A stretch of 64,000 nt of DNA from Ramlibacter ginsenosidimutans (GCF_016654015.1 NZ_JAEPWM010000002.1:434001-498000); one strand, 5' to 3'; shown: positions 49,000-58,997, counted from the first letter of the stretch. Notes: generated by a model from the sequence alone, not told the origin. Made by a program: numbers and translations.

Positions 49000-50757
49000 A
49001 TGTCATCCCATGCCCACCGCGGCGATTTCGCCGTCAACACCGCCCTCTTGCGCATCACGCTGATGGCCGCCGTCATCGGTGCCTTGAGCACAGGGGCAGC
49101 CTACGTGCTGCTGGACCTCATCCGGCTGTTCACCAACCTGTTCTTCTTCCAGCAGTTCTCGATCGAGAACCGCTCCCCCGCTGACCATGCCCTGGGCGCG
49201 TGGGTGATCGTCGTCCCCGTCATCGGCGGCCTCATCGTCGGGCTGATGGCGCGCTACGGCTCGGACAAGATCCGCGGCCACGGCATCCCGGAAGCGATCG
49301 AGGCCATCCTGTTCGGCAAGAGCCGCATGTCGGCCAAGGTCGCCGTGCTCAAGCCCCTCTCCTCCGGCATCGTGATCGGCAGCGGTGGCCCGTTCGGCGC
49401 CGAGGGCCCGATCATCATGACCGGCGGCGCCATCGGCTCGCTGCTCGCACAGCACTTCCACATGACCGCTGCGGAACGCAAGGCGCTGCTCGTGGCGGGC
49501 GCCACCGCCGGCATGACCGCGGTGTTCGGCACGCCCGTGGCCGCGGTGCTGCTGGCGGTGGAGCTGCTGCTGTTCGAGCTGCGTCCGCGCAGCCTGTTAC
49601 CGGTCGCGATCGCCTGCGCGGTGGCTGGCTTCTGCCGGCCTCTGCTGATGGGATCGGGCCCGCTGTTCCCGCTGCAGACGGCCGACCCGTCGCCGCTGAC
49701 GCTGCTGTGGTGCGTCGCGGCCGGCATCTGCTCCGGCGCCCTCGCGTCCCTGCTTTCGTTCGCGCTCTACCGCGTCGAGGACCTGTTCGCGAAGACGCCG
49801 GTGCACTGGATGTGGTGGCCCGCCATGGGCGGCCTCGCGGTCGGCATCGGCGGCTACCTGCAGCCGCGCGCGCTGGGCGTGGGCTACGACGTGATCGGCG
49901 ACCTGCTGCACAACCACCTGGCGCTCGGCGTCGTGGTGGCGCTGCTGGCGGTGAAGGCGGTGATCTGGGTGATCGCGCTGGGCTCGGGCACTTCCGGCGG
50001 CGTGCTGGCACCCCTGCTCATGATCGGCGCCGGGCTCGGCGTGGCGCTGGGGCACGTGTTTCCGGGCGCCGACCCGGTGCTGTTTGCGCTGGTGTGCATG
50101 GCCGCCACGCTGGGCGGGACGATGCGCGCGCCGCTGACCGCGACCGTGTTCGCCTTCGGGCTCACGCACGATGCGAACGCGCTGCTGCCGCTGCTGGCCA
50201 CCTCCGCGACTGCGTACGGTTTCACCGTGCTCACGATGAAGCGGTCGATCCTGACCGAGAAGATCGCCCGCCGCGGCTATCACATCTACCGCGAGTACGG
50301 CATCGATCCGCTGGAGCGCCACTTCGTCGAGGAAGTCATGAGCCTGCCGGTGTCGATAGCCGCAGCACGCACGGTCGACGAGGCGATGCGCGACTACTTC
50401 GGCCCGCAGCAGGCGCACCGGGCGTTCCCGGTGGTGCAGGACGGCCGTCTGCTGGGCATGGTCGATCGCGCTTCGCTGGAGGCATGGCACGCCGCCGCAT
50501 CGGGCGGGCGCGCCATCGGCGACCTCTGTGCGAGCGTGCCCGTGCAGCGCGCCGTGCTGGGCGAGAACTGCCGGTCCGTGGCGACGCGCATGGCGCGGCT
50601 GCGGCTCGAACGCCTGCCGGTCGTGCGCGATGCCGGCTCGATGGAGCTTGTGGGCATCATCGCGCGCAGCGACCTCATCAAGCCTTCGGTCGTGCACTTC
50701 GAGGAAGAGGAAAAGCGCGAGCGCCTGCTGGGCCTGCCCTGGCGCTCGGAGCCCTGA
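49000..50757 (+). CDS. ClC-family chloride channel with CBS domains
   Basis: This 585-residue protein has a ClC membrane core (about residues 15-430) and a C-terminal pair of CBS-like domains (about 445-575) that may bind nucleotides. Selectivity motifs are RGHGIPEAIEAI and GSGGPFGAEGPI, the latter with the gating Glu. The position of the internal proton Glu of E. coli ClC appears as Leu (AVELLLFE), so it may be a channel rather than a H+/Cl- exchanger. ATG 49000 gives a short cytosolic N-terminus; the frame is open upstream. Confidence 0.92.
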   Translation: MSSHAHRGDFAVNTALLRITLMAAVIGALSTGAAYVLLDLIRLFTNLFFFQQFSIENRSPADHALGAWVIVVPVIGGLIVGLMARYGSDKIRGHGIPEAIEAILFGKSRMSAKVAVLKPLSSGIVIGSGGPFGAEGPIIMTGGAIGSLLAQHFHMTAAERKALLVAGATAGMTAVFGTPVAAVLLAVELLLFELRPRSLLPVAIACAVAGFCRPLLMGSGPLFPLQTADPSPLTLLWCVAAGICSGALASLLSFALYRVEDLFAKTPVHWMWWPAMGGLAVGIGGYLQPRALGVGYDVIGDLLHNHLALGVVVALLAVKAVIWVIALGSGTSGGVLAPLLMIGAGLGVALGHVFPGADPVLFALVCMAATLGGTMRAPLTATVFAFGLTHDANALLPLLATSATAYGFTVLTMKRSILTEKIARRGYHIYREYGIDPLERHFVEEVMSLPVSIAAARTVDEAMRDYFGPQQAHRAFPVVQDGRLLGMVDRASLEAWHAAASGGRAIGDLCASVPVQRAVLGENCRSVATRMARLRLERLPVVRDAGSMELVGIIARSDLIKPSVVHFEEEEKRERLLGLPWRSEP

Positions 50758-50763
50758 AGCGGC

Positions 50764-52158
50764 TCAGGCTGCGGGCGTCGGCGTAGTCGCCGGTGTCGCA
50801 GCCCGGGCGGCGGCTGCCACCGCCTTGCCCTGCTGCAGCTTCGCCAGCTGCGCCGCCGCCAGCGCGGGATAGAGCGGGCGCGCCAGCCAGCGCGCCAGCA
50901 GGCTCGCGGCCAGCGCCGTCGCCATCAGGCTCAGCACCATGGCGTGGCCGTCCACCATCTCCATCACGATGATGAACGCGGTCATCGGCGCCTGCGTGAC
51001 CGCCGCGAGGAAGCCGCACATGCCCAGCGCGATGAGTGCCGGGGTGTCCGCGCCCCATCCCATCATCAGCGACACGTCGGCGCCGATGCCGGCGCCGATG
51101 GCGAGCGAGGGCGCGAACAGGCCGCCCGGCACGCCCGACCACAGCGCCAGCCAGGTCGCCACGATGCGCAGCGTCACGTAGAGCAGCGGCATGTCGGCGT
51201 GGCCTTCCAGCAGCTGGCGCGTCGACGAGTAGCCGGCGCCGAACGTGGAGCCGTGGCTCACCAGCCCCACGACCGCGATGCCGAGGCCGCAGGCGGCGGC
51301 GAACGGGACGGGGTGCTGCGCGCGCCAGCGGCTCACGCGGTCGCTCGTGCCGACCAGCGAGGCGTGCAGCAGGCGCGAGAAGAAGCCGCCCAGCAGCCCG
51401 CTGCCCAGCACCACCAGGACGGCGGGAGCGGCGAAGGACCAGTCCAGCGCCGGGACGCGAATGACGCCGAAGTAGGTGGAATTGCCGAACACCGACACGG
51501 CGATCAGGCCGGCGAGCACGATGGCGGCGATCACCAGGCCGCTGCTGCGCGTCTCGATCTTGCGCGTGAGCTCCTCGATCGCGAACATGATGCCGGCCAG
51601 CGGCGCATTGAAGGCGGCGGCGATGCCCGCTGCGCCCCCGGCGACCAGCAGCGCGTGCGGATTGATGCTGGCGCGCCGCGGCAGCCAGCGCCTTGCGTGC
51701 AGCATCACGCCGGCGGCCACCTGCACCGAAGGGCCTTCCCGGCCGATCGCGAGCCCGCCCAGCAAGCCCGCGGCCGTCAGCACGACCTTCGCGATGGCCA
51801 GGCGCAGCGACACGAAGCGGCGCCGCGCGGCGGGCTCGACCGAGTCGTTCAGGGCCACCATCACCTGCGGGATGCCCGACCCGGCGGCGCCAGGGAAGAA
51901 GCGCACCGTCACCCACACGATGGCGGCGCAGAGTGCCGGCGTCTCCACCAGGGGCAGCCAGGGCCAGCGCTGGGTCCAGCTGTTGAAGAAGCCGGAGGCG
52001 TGGTTGCACAGCACGGTGAAGCCGACGACGCACGCCCCGGATAGCGCGGCGAACGCCAGCACGATCGCCCGGGCGACCCACTCGTGGGAATTCGCCAGGT
52101 CCCCCCGGATTGCCGCCAGGACGTCAGGCTGGCGATGATGAGCTTCGTCCGGGTGCAT
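50764..52158 (-). CDS. ClC-family chloride transporter without CBS domains
   Basis: This 464-residue ClC protein has selectivity motifs GSGIPQVM and GGLAIGREGPSVQVA (gating Glu) and keeps the paired Glu (FAIEEL) that includes the internal proton Glu of exchangers. It ends soon after the last helix with an Ala/Thr/Pro-rich tail. It is convergent with the CBS-containing ClC gene, with six bases between stops. It is probably a H+/Cl- exchanger. Confidence 0.93.
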   Translation of the reverse strand: MHPDEAHHRQPDVLAAIRGDLANSHEWVARAIVLAFAALSGACVVGFTVLCNHASGFFNSWTQRWPWLPLVETPALCAAIVWVTVRFFPGAAGSGIPQVMVALNDSVEPAARRRFVSLRLAIAKVVLTAAGLLGGLAIGREGPSVQVAAGVMLHARRWLPRRASINPHALLVAGGAAGIAAAFNAPLAGIMFAIEELTRKIETRSSGLVIAAIVLAGLIAVSVFGNSTYFGVIRVPALDWSFAAPAVLVVLGSGLLGGFFSRLLHASLVGTSDRVSRWRAQHPVPFAAACGLGIAVVGLVSHGSTFGAGYSSTRQLLEGHADMPLLYVTLRIVATWLALWSGVPGGLFAPSLAIGAGIGADVSLMMGWGADTPALIALGMCGFLAAVTQAPMTAFIIVMEMVDGHAMVLSLMATALAASLLARWLARPLYPALAAAQLAKLQQGKAVAAAARAATPATTPTPAA

Positions 52159-52272
52159 GTCGGGGGGCTGTGTATTTGTCCAAAACCAGATGGTAAGGCA
52201 AGCGGTTGACCCAAATCAGTGTCGCGCCTTGCGGAACAGGTAGCGTCATCGCATGAGCAGCGTGGTGCGACC

Positions 52273-53547
52273 ATGAATTTCGACCCTTCCGTGCGGGCCG
52301 GGGAGTGGCTGCGCCGGCTGGAATCCTTCCTCGACCGCTTCGTGCTGCCATACAACGGCGCCTGGCATGCGGCGGCCGCGCGCGGCGAGCCGGCCGGGTT
52401 CGTGGACTCCCTGCGCAGCCTGGCGCGCGAAGAGGGTTTGTGGAACCTGTGCCTGCCGGCGCTGCCGCCGGGCGCGCCGGGCACGGCGCTCTCCAACCTC
52501 GATTACGCGCCGCTGGCCGAGGCCATGGGCCGGCTGCCCTGGGCCGCCGAGGTGTTCAACTGCAACGCGCCGGACAGCGGCAACATGGAACTGCTGCTGC
52601 GGCACGCGTCGCCAGCCCAGCGCAGCGCATGGCTGGAGCCGCTGCTGGCCGGCGCCATCCGCTCGGCCTTCGCGATGTCGGAGCCCGACGTCGCGTCTTC
52701 CGACCCAACCAACCTCCAGACGCTCGTGAGGCGCGACGGGCCTGACCTGGAGCTGAACGGACGCAAGTGGTTCGTGACCGGGGCCGCGCATCCCGACTGC
52801 CGCCTGCTGCTCGTGGTGGCGCGCAATGCGGACGCGGGCGACGACACGCACCACGCGCACAGCATCGTGCTGGTGCCGGCCGATGCGCCGGGGCTGGAGG
52901 TCGTGCGCAACATCCCGGTGGTGCACCATCTCGCGCCCGAAGGGCACTGCGAAATCGTGCTGCGCGGCGTGCGCGTGCCGGCCAGTCACCTGCTGGGCGA
53001 GTGGGGCGAAGGCTTCGCGCTCGCGCAGGCGCGCCTGGGCCCCGGGCGCGTGCACCACTGCATGCGCAGCATCGGCCAGTGCGAATTGGCGCTGGCGCTG
53101 GCCTGCGAACGCGCGCTGGAACGGCGCGCCTTCGGCCATCCGCTGGCGCAGCAAGCGAACGTGCAGGAGTGGCTGGCCGACTCGCGCATCGAGATCGACC
53201 AGGCGCGGCTGCTGGTGCTGCGCACCGCGTGGGCGCTGGACCAGCCGCAACCCGCGGCGGACCTGCGCGAGCAGGTCGCGGCGATCAAGGTGGTGGCGGC
53301 GCGCCTGCAGAACCGCGTGCTCGATCGCGCCATCCAGGTGTTCGGGGCGATGGGGCTGTCGCCCGACACGCCGCTGGCGGCGCTGTGGACCTGGGGCCGG
53401 GCGCTGCGCATCATGGACGGGCCCGACGAGGTGCACCTGCGCACCGTGGCGCGAGGCGAACTGCGGCGCGCCGCGCAGCAGCTCGGGCGCTGGACCGACT
53501 ACTTCACCACGCCGCAGCAGCTCGCTGCGCCGCCGCGCATTCGCTAG
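52273..53547 (+). CDS. Acyl-CoA dehydrogenase family protein (ACAD10/11-like)
   Basis: This 424-residue flavoprotein has the three-domain acyl-CoA dehydrogenase layout. The FAD region is IRSAFAMSEPDVASSDPTNLQT and KWFVTGAAHP, and the late segment ALRIMDGPDEVHLRTVARGEL matches ACAD10/11-type members. No kinase or phosphotransferase domain is fused. No other beta-oxidation gene is adjacent; substrate unknown. Confidence 0.92.
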   Translation: MNFDPSVRAGEWLRRLESFLDRFVLPYNGAWHAAAARGEPAGFVDSLRSLAREEGLWNLCLPALPPGAPGTALSNLDYAPLAEAMGRLPWAAEVFNCNAPDSGNMELLLRHASPAQRSAWLEPLLAGAIRSAFAMSEPDVASSDPTNLQTLVRRDGPDLELNGRKWFVTGAAHPDCRLLLVVARNADAGDDTHHAHSIVLVPADAPGLEVVRNIPVVHHLAPEGHCEIVLRGVRVPASHLLGEWGEGFALAQARLGPGRVHHCMRSIGQCELALALACERALERRAFGHPLAQQANVQEWLADSRIEIDQARLLVLRTAWALDQPQPAADLREQVAAIKVVAARLQNRVLDRAIQVFGAMGLSPDTPLAALWTWGRALRIMDGPDEVHLRTVARGELRRAAQQLGRWTDYFTTPQQLAAPPRIR

Positions 53548-53635
53548 GCGCCGGCTGCGCGCCTCTCGATGGCGCAGGAGGAGGAAGAGCCGAGAGATCC
53601 AGCAAGGGACTCGTCGGGCAGCACGCCCACGTTCT

Positions 53636-54829
53636 TCAACCGGGTTTGCCGTCCAGGCGCGGGCGGGTCAGCACGCCGAAGTAGCGCACGGCATACAGCG
53701 CGAAGCCGGCGGACCAGAGCAGGGCGGAGCACAGCACCGCCGTGAGCAGCGCGGAAGGCAGCGCGAGCGGCACGAGCACACGCGCGACGGCGGCTGCGGC
53801 CACCAGCAGGTAAGCCGCGGTGTCCCAGCGGTCCGCACGCAGCGGCCGCGCCGTATGGCCGCGCGCCGTGCGCGTCATCATGCCGATGACGAGTCCGCCG
53901 ATGGCGCCGACCGTGAGCGCGTGCGTGGCCGCGGACGCCGGCAACACGCCGGCGGCCGCGCAGGCGCGCAGCGCGAGGTGCACCGGAATCCACGCGTAGG
54001 CGAGGTGCAGCACCCACACGAGCGGCGTGTGCACCGTGGTCCAGGGATGCCACAGCAGCCAGCGCGCGAGGTGGGCGATCGCGGCGAGCGCCGCGATGGC
54101 AAGCACCAGCCACGCCGGCGCCTGCAGCGCATCGGCCGCGAGCAGCGCCAGCACCGACCCGAGAGCGAGCTTCTCGATCCACGCGCGCCGCTGCGCACCC
54201 GCGCCCGGTACGCCGTTGTTGGTGAACATGGGAATCACGCGGCCGCCCATCACGCACAGGATGAACAGCATCACGTCCAGCGCGACCTGGATCGCAGCCC
54301 ACGCGGGCAGGGCCAGCACGCCGAGCTGGCCCAGGTGCACGGCCAGGCTCGCGAGGCCGAGCAGGACCAGCAGCGCGATGAAGAAGTAGTTGCGGCGATT
54401 GCCCGCGCGCACGAACGGCACGGCCAGTGCGGCTGCCGCGGCGAGCGGGAACGCCGTGTTCGCCAGCGCCGACGCCCAGCCCCAGGGTGTCAGCACCAGC
54501 ACGCGGGCGGCGAACCAGAGCGCCGCCAGCGCGGCCAGCCTGCCGCCGGTGGGCGTGGGCTGCCCGGTCCACGCCTGGCCGGCGGTGAAGAGGAAGCCCA
54601 CCACCACCGCCAGCGCGAAGCCGAACAACATCTCGTGCGCATGCCATAGCGGCCCGGGCAGGTAGGGCGCGGCGAGGTGACCGGTGAACTGCAAGGCCCA
54701 CAGCAGGATGGAACCCGCCGCGAAGACGCTGGCCAGCAGGTAGAAGGGACGAAAGCCGAGTTGCCACAACGCGAAGCCGCGCGGGGCGGCGCTGCGTGGA
54801 GGCTGCTGGATCTGCAGGATTTGCTTCAT
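53636..54829 (-). CDS. nnrS: NnrS family membrane protein
   Basis: This 397-residue inner-membrane protein has about twelve hydrophobic segments and the NnrS features LWQLGFRPFYLLASVFA, LWHAHEMLFGFA and GGRVIPMFTNNGV. NnrS contains heme and copper in characterised species and relieves nitrosative stress. It is last in the minus-strand norB-nsrR operon, so it should be expressed with NO reductase. Confidence 0.94.
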   Translation of the reverse strand: MKQILQIQQPPRSAAPRGFALWQLGFRPFYLLASVFAAGSILLWALQFTGHLAAPYLPGPLWHAHEMLFGFALAVVVGFLFTAGQAWTGQPTPTGGRLAALAALWFAARVLVLTPWGWASALANTAFPLAAAAALAVPFVRAGNRRNYFFIALLVLLGLASLAVHLGQLGVLALPAWAAIQVALDVMLFILCVMGGRVIPMFTNNGVPGAGAQRRAWIEKLALGSVLALLAADALQAPAWLVLAIAALAAIAHLARWLLWHPWTTVHTPLVWVLHLAYAWIPVHLALRACAAAGVLPASAATHALTVGAIGGLVIGMMTRTARGHTARPLRADRWDTAAYLLVAAAAVARVLVPLALPSALLTAVLCSALLWSAGFALYAVRYFGVLTRPRLDGKPG

Positions 54830-54845
54830 GGAATGCGAGATGGTG

Positions 54846-55925
54846 TCACGGCAAGGCGTGCCGGCGCCGCCAGGCGAACGCTGCGCCCACGACGGTGAGG
54901 GCGAAGAGCGCAAGCGCCAAGGCGTTGAGAAGGCCCCCGGTGCGCCGCGCATCGAAGTCGACGAGCCCGGCGCCCAGGCGCAGCAGCAGCGACAGGTGCA
55001 GCACCGCGAGCGGGGCATAGAACACCGGGCCGAACTGCAGCTTGATGCGGGCGATGGCCGGCAGGATCACCGGCGCGTGGCCCAGGATCATGCTGGCGAG
55101 GAAGCCCAGGCCCAGCGCATGCAGCGCGAGGTCGCGCGCGGGCGCGCCGAGCGCCGTCGCGACCCACGCCACGCCGCCGGCCGCGAGCCACGCGTAGCCT
55201 GCAAGAAGGCAGGCCGCCATGTAGCGCGGGAGCCCGTCGGCGCGCACGGTGCGGCGGGCGATGTCGAAGGTGAAGAGCCAGGCCGCGAGCGCGGCGAGCG
55301 CAGCGCCGAACAGCACGCCGCCGCCTTGCAGCCACACCGCCGACAGCGCAGCGCCCAGCGTGAGCAGGGCCAGCACGAACGCCAGCGCCGGCTGGGCGGC
55401 GGGACGCCGGCGCATCAGGCGCGTCATCTCGAGGCGTTCGGCGGCGACGGTCATCACGAGGAAGGCGAACCACCACGGCAGCACCGCGCCGGTTGCGGCG
55501 CCGGTGGCGAACAGCAGGTTGCCCGCACACCAGGCGCAGGCACTTGCGAGCAGCAGCACCGTGTGAGGCGCGCGCTGGCGCCGCAGCAGCAGCACGTTGA
55601 CCGCGACGAAGGCCACGGCCGCCGCAACGAGTGCCAGGCTCGCCGCTGCATGCGCGCCTTGCAGCAACAACAGGCCGCCGGCCCCGGACAACAGGGGGGC
55701 CGCGAAAGCCAGGCGCCGCCGCGCCGCGACGGCACGCTCGACGCCAATCACCGTGCCCAGGAAGCCGCACATCATCAGGGCCGCGTGCGCCAATGCAGCG
55801 CGGCCCAGCCAGGCGCCCTCGCTGGCGACGATGCCGAGGCGGAACAGGCCACCGGCGATGCCGGCGAGCAGCGACGCTGCCACGCACGCGAACAGCAGCG
55901 TGCCCGTCACGCGCCGCGCGCTCAC
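54846..55925 (-). CDS. Uncharacterised multi-pass membrane protein of the nor operon
   Basis: This protein of about 359 residues has ten or more hydrophobic segments. Possible metal or heme ligands are His in LAHAALMMCGFLGTVIG and in ILGHAPVILPAI. I choose GTG 55925, which overlaps the DUF59 stop by four bases (GTGA); an upstream ATG at 55973 would overlap that gene by 52 bases. It ends 16 bases before nnrS and has loose similarity in style to NnrS-like and heme-copper accessory proteins. Its function is unknown, but its place suggests NO handling or NorB assembly. Confidence 0.8.
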   Translation of the reverse strand: MSARRVTGTLLFACVAASLLAGIAGGLFRLGIVASEGAWLGRAALAHAALMMCGFLGTVIGVERAVAARRRLAFAAPLLSGAGGLLLLQGAHAAASLALVAAAVAFVAVNVLLLRRQRAPHTVLLLASACAWCAGNLLFATGAATGAVLPWWFAFLVMTVAAERLEMTRLMRRRPAAQPALAFVLALLTLGAALSAVWLQGGGVLFGAALAALAAWLFTFDIARRTVRADGLPRYMAACLLAGYAWLAAGGVAWVATALGAPARDLALHALGLGFLASMILGHAPVILPAIARIKLQFGPVFYAPLAVLHLSLLLRLGAGLVDFDARRTGGLLNALALALFALTVVGAAFAWRRRHALP

Positions 55926-56254
55926 CAGCCCATGAAGGCGCGGGCGCGGCCGCTCATGCGCTCCGGTGTCCATGGCGGCTCCCAGACGACTTCGACGTGG
56001 ATCTTCAGGTCGGGCGGCATGGCGTCGTCGAGCGCGTTCTCCACGTCATCGACGATCACGTCGGTGACCGGGCAGGCGGCCGAGGTCATGGTGATGCGCA
56101 CGTCCATGCGGCCGTCCGCAATCGCCACGCCGTACACCAGGCCAACGTCCACGATGTTGAGTGCGACCTCGGGGTCGACCACCTGCTCCAGCGCCTGCAC
56201 GATCGTGGGCAGCAGGTCCTGCGGCCCTTCGTAGGGGAAGCGGAGTTCGATCAT
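55922..56254 (-). CDS. DUF59 / SufT-like iron-sulfur carrier protein
   Basis: This 110-residue protein has the MIP18/PaaD/SufT domain: VQALEQVVDPEVALNIVDVGLVYGV and the single Cys in MTSAACPVTD. Such proteins help insert Fe-S clusters. It overlaps nsrR by four bases (ATGA), which suggests a role in maturing or repairing the NsrR cluster or other centres damaged by NO. Confidence 0.9.
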   Translation of the reverse strand: MIELRFPYEGPQDLLPTIVQALEQVVDPEVALNIVDVGLVYGVAIADGRMDVRITMTSAACPVTDVIVDDVENALDDAMPPDLKIHVEVVWEPPWTPERMSGRARAFMGW

Positions 56255-56715
56255 GCGTGCTTCCTCGCGGGCTTGTGACCCGGCTCGAAAAACAGGATCT
56301 GCGCCAGCTGGTGCCGGTTGCTCACCACGTCGGCCAGCGTGTAGCGATCCAGCACCGCCTCGAAGGCCGTCACCGCCTCGCGCAGCACCCCGCGCAGCCG
56401 GCAGCCGCGCGAAAGCGTGCAGTGGCCGCCGCCTTCCTCGAAGCACTCGGCCACGGCCGCCACGCCTTCGGTGGCGCGCACGACCTGGCCGAGCACGATG
56501 CGCTCCGGCGGCATCCCCAGTTCCAGGCCACCGCCCTTGCCGCGCACGTTCTTCAGCCAGCCCTGCTGCCCCAGGAAGTGCACGACCTTCACGAGGTGGT
56601 GTTCCGAGATGCCGTAGGCCTTCGCGATCTGTGCGATCGTGGCACGCTGCTCCGGCCCGGTGGCCATGTACATCAGCACGCGCAGGCTGTAGTCGGTGAA
56701 GGCGGTGAGTTTCAT
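56251..56715 (-). CDS. nsrR: Rrf2-family NO-sensing repressor NsrR
   Basis: This 154-residue regulator has a winged helix at the N-terminus (TDYSLRVLMYMA, then TIAQIAKAYGISEHHLVKVVHFL) and three cysteines that bind an Fe-S cluster (CFEEGGGHCTLSRGC, about residues 91-105). NO attack on the cluster releases DNA. It follows norB by five bases. A perfect NsrR-type palindrome lies upstream of norB, so the operon is autoregulated. Confidence 0.95.
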   Translation of the reverse strand: MKLTAFTDYSLRVLMYMATGPEQRATIAQIAKAYGISEHHLVKVVHFLGQQGWLKNVRGKGGGLELGMPPERIVLGQVVRATEGVAAVAECFEEGGGHCTLSRGCRLRGVLREAVTAFEAVLDRYTLADVVSNRHQLAQILFFEPGHKPARKHA

Positions 56716-56720
56716 CGGGC

Positions 56721-58997
56721 TCAGCGGCCGGCGGTCGCCACCCCTGCTGCCGGGACGGTGGCCCGTGCCTTGCGGCCGACGAGGAGGCGCAGCGCATAGA
56801 TCGCCAGGTACAGCGCTCCGATGGAGAACACGATGTCGCCCGGCACGCGCAGCCAGACCAGCGTCTCCATCACATGCGAGTGGATGATCTCGGCGGAGCG
56901 CGCATACCAGAGGCCTTGCGTGATGCTGGCCCAGGCCTGGTAGATGCCGGCGGGCACCAGCGACAGGAACACCATCATGGCCAGGCCGATGTTGAGGCCC
57001 CAGAACGCGGGCTTGAGCAGGCCGTCGGCGTGCAGCGAGCGGGCGTACAGGCCGCGCAGGCAGAACAGCATCAGGCCGATGCCCAGCATTCCGTACACAC
57101 CGAAGAGGGCGGCGTGGCCGTGGGCCGCGGTCATGTTCAGGCCCTGCACGTAGTAGAGCGAGGCGGGCGGGTTGATCGCGAAGCCCAGGAGGCCGGCGCC
57201 GACGGTGTTCCAGAAGCCCACCGCGACGAAGCACAGCACGGGCCACTTGTACGCGGCGAGCCACGGCACGCCTTGCGAACGCTTCCAGTTCTGCAGCGCT
57301 TCCAGGCCGATCAGCGTGAGCGGCACCACTTCGAGTGCGGAGAACACGGCGCCGACGGCGATCACCGAGGTCGGCGTGCCGGTCCAGTACAGGTGGTGCA
57401 GCGTGCCCAGGATGCCGCCGAACAGGAAGACGATGGTCTCGGCGACGATGGCGCGGTTGGCGCTCGATGCGCGCACCAGCCCCAGCCTGGTGAAGATCAG
57501 GGCGATCACGGCGGTGGCGAACACTTCGAAGAAGCCCTCGACCCACAGGTGCACCAGCCACCAGCGCCAGTACTCCACCATCGAGTAGTGCGTGGTCTGG
57601 CCCCAGGTCAGCGAGGTCGCGTAGAAGCCGCCGATGCAGGTGGCCGACAGGAACACCATTGCGATCAGGCCGCGGCTTTCCGAAGGCGTCTTCAGCGCCG
57701 GCCACAGCGCGCGGCCGAGGAGCAGCGCCCACAGCAACAGGCCGACGAACAGCAGGTACTGCCACACGCGGCCCATGCTGGTGAACTCGAGACCCTGGTT
57801 GCCCAGCCAGAAGCTGAAGTCGGTGCCCGCGCGCTGCAGGTTGCCGAGCCAGCCGCACGCCGTGGAGCCGACGACGATCACGAGCAGCGCGTAGAACAGG
57901 AAGTCGACGCCGAGTCGCTGGAACTTCGGTTCCTTGCCGCCCAGCAGCGGTGCGATGTACAGGCCGGTGGCGAGCCACGCGGTAGCGATCCAGAAGATGC
58001 CCACCTGCGTGTGCGCCGTGCGGCTCACGACGTAGGGCAGCACTTCGGCCAGCGGAATGCCGAAGAAGGACTGGCCTTCGACGGCGTAGTGCGCGGTGAT
58101 GGCCCCCATGCCGATCTGCAGCAGCAACAGGCCGATCACCACGAAGAAGTACTTGCGCACGGCCTTCATGGAAGGCGTGGCAGCGAGCCCGAACAGCGGG
58201 TCGGTCTTGGGCGGCTGCGCTTCTTCCTCGTGCTTGCCGGCACCGTGCAGCCACAGCATGGCGGCGATGGCGGCGAGCAGCAGGATGATCGAGGCCATCG
58301 ACCACATCGCGGCCGAGGTCGTCATCGTGTTGCCCACAAGCGGCTCGTGCGGCCAGTTGCTGGTGTACGAGAGGCCGGTTTCGCCGGGACGGTCGGTCGC
58401 GGCGGCCCAGGCGGTCCAGAAGAAGAAGGCCGTGAGCGCCTCGCGGTCGGCGGGCGACTGCACTTCGTCCTCGGTCATGGCGTATTGCACGCGCAGGCCG
58501 GCCAGCGCGGGGTCCTTGCCGAACAGCGCCGCGTAGTGGTCTGCGGTGGCGCGGATCGCCTGCGCGCGCAGGTCGCTCACGGTGATCGTGCCGCTCGCGG
58601 CGTCATACGTGTTGCGGCGCATTTCCTCCTGCACGGCGCCCTGCACGGCGCCGCGCTCGGTGGCCGTCAGCGTGTCGGGGTGCAGCGAGAGCGACTTCGC
58701 GCGCAGCTTCTGCAGCGCAACGGTCTCGCGGTGCAGCCAGTCCGCGGACCAGTCCGGCGCGACGTAGGCACCGTGGCCCCAGACGGTGCCTTGCTGCTGG
58801 CCGCCGCTGGCGAGCCAGACCTGCTGGCCGCGCTGGACCTGCGCGCCGGTGTACAGCGTCTGTCCGCTCGCGGTCACGACGGCGTTGGGAATGGGCGGCG
58901 CGGTCAGGTAGATCTGCCAGCCCAGATAGGCGAGGGCGCCGAACGACAGCACGAAGATCAGTGCCAGCCAGCGCCAGAGGGTTTGCGTGTTTTTCAT
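56721..58997 (-). CDS. norB: Quinol-dependent nitric oxide reductase (qNOR)
   Basis: This 758-residue enzyme reduces NO to N2O. It has the long N-terminal periplasmic domain of the single-subunit quinol type (TASGQTLYTGAQVQRGQQVWLASGGQQQGTVWGHG in outline) and the heme-copper core, with His ligands in EGFFEVFATAV, LHHLYWTGTP and AAHGHAALFGVYG. No norC is needed or present. ATG 58997 starts directly before the first membrane helix. The promoter region carries NsrR and FNR/Dnr-like boxes. Confidence 0.97.
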   Translation of the reverse strand: MKNTQTLWRWLALIFVLSFGALAYLGWQIYLTAPPIPNAVVTASGQTLYTGAQVQRGQQVWLASGGQQQGTVWGHGAYVAPDWSADWLHRETVALQKLRAKSLSLHPDTLTATERGAVQGAVQEEMRRNTYDAASGTITVSDLRAQAIRATADHYAALFGKDPALAGLRVQYAMTEDEVQSPADREALTAFFFWTAWAAATDRPGETGLSYTSNWPHEPLVGNTMTTSAAMWSMASIILLLAAIAAMLWLHGAGKHEEEAQPPKTDPLFGLAATPSMKAVRKYFFVVIGLLLLQIGMGAITAHYAVEGQSFFGIPLAEVLPYVVSRTAHTQVGIFWIATAWLATGLYIAPLLGGKEPKFQRLGVDFLFYALLVIVVGSTACGWLGNLQRAGTDFSFWLGNQGLEFTSMGRVWQYLLFVGLLLWALLLGRALWPALKTPSESRGLIAMVFLSATCIGGFYATSLTWGQTTHYSMVEYWRWWLVHLWVEGFFEVFATAVIALIFTRLGLVRASSANRAIVAETIVFLFGGILGTLHHLYWTGTPTSVIAVGAVFSALEVVPLTLIGLEALQNWKRSQGVPWLAAYKWPVLCFVAVGFWNTVGAGLLGFAINPPASLYYVQGLNMTAAHGHAALFGVYGMLGIGLMLFCLRGLYARSLHADGLLKPAFWGLNIGLAMMVFLSLVPAGIYQAWASITQGLWYARSAEIIHSHVMETLVWLRVPGDIVFSIGALYLAIYALRLLVGRKARATVPAAGVATAGR

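Noticed and set aside
54846..55973. ATG 55973 as start of the membrane protein
   Set aside because: It would overlap the DUF59 gene by 52 bases, while GTG 55925 gives the usual four-base GTGA coupling and begins close to the first membrane helix.
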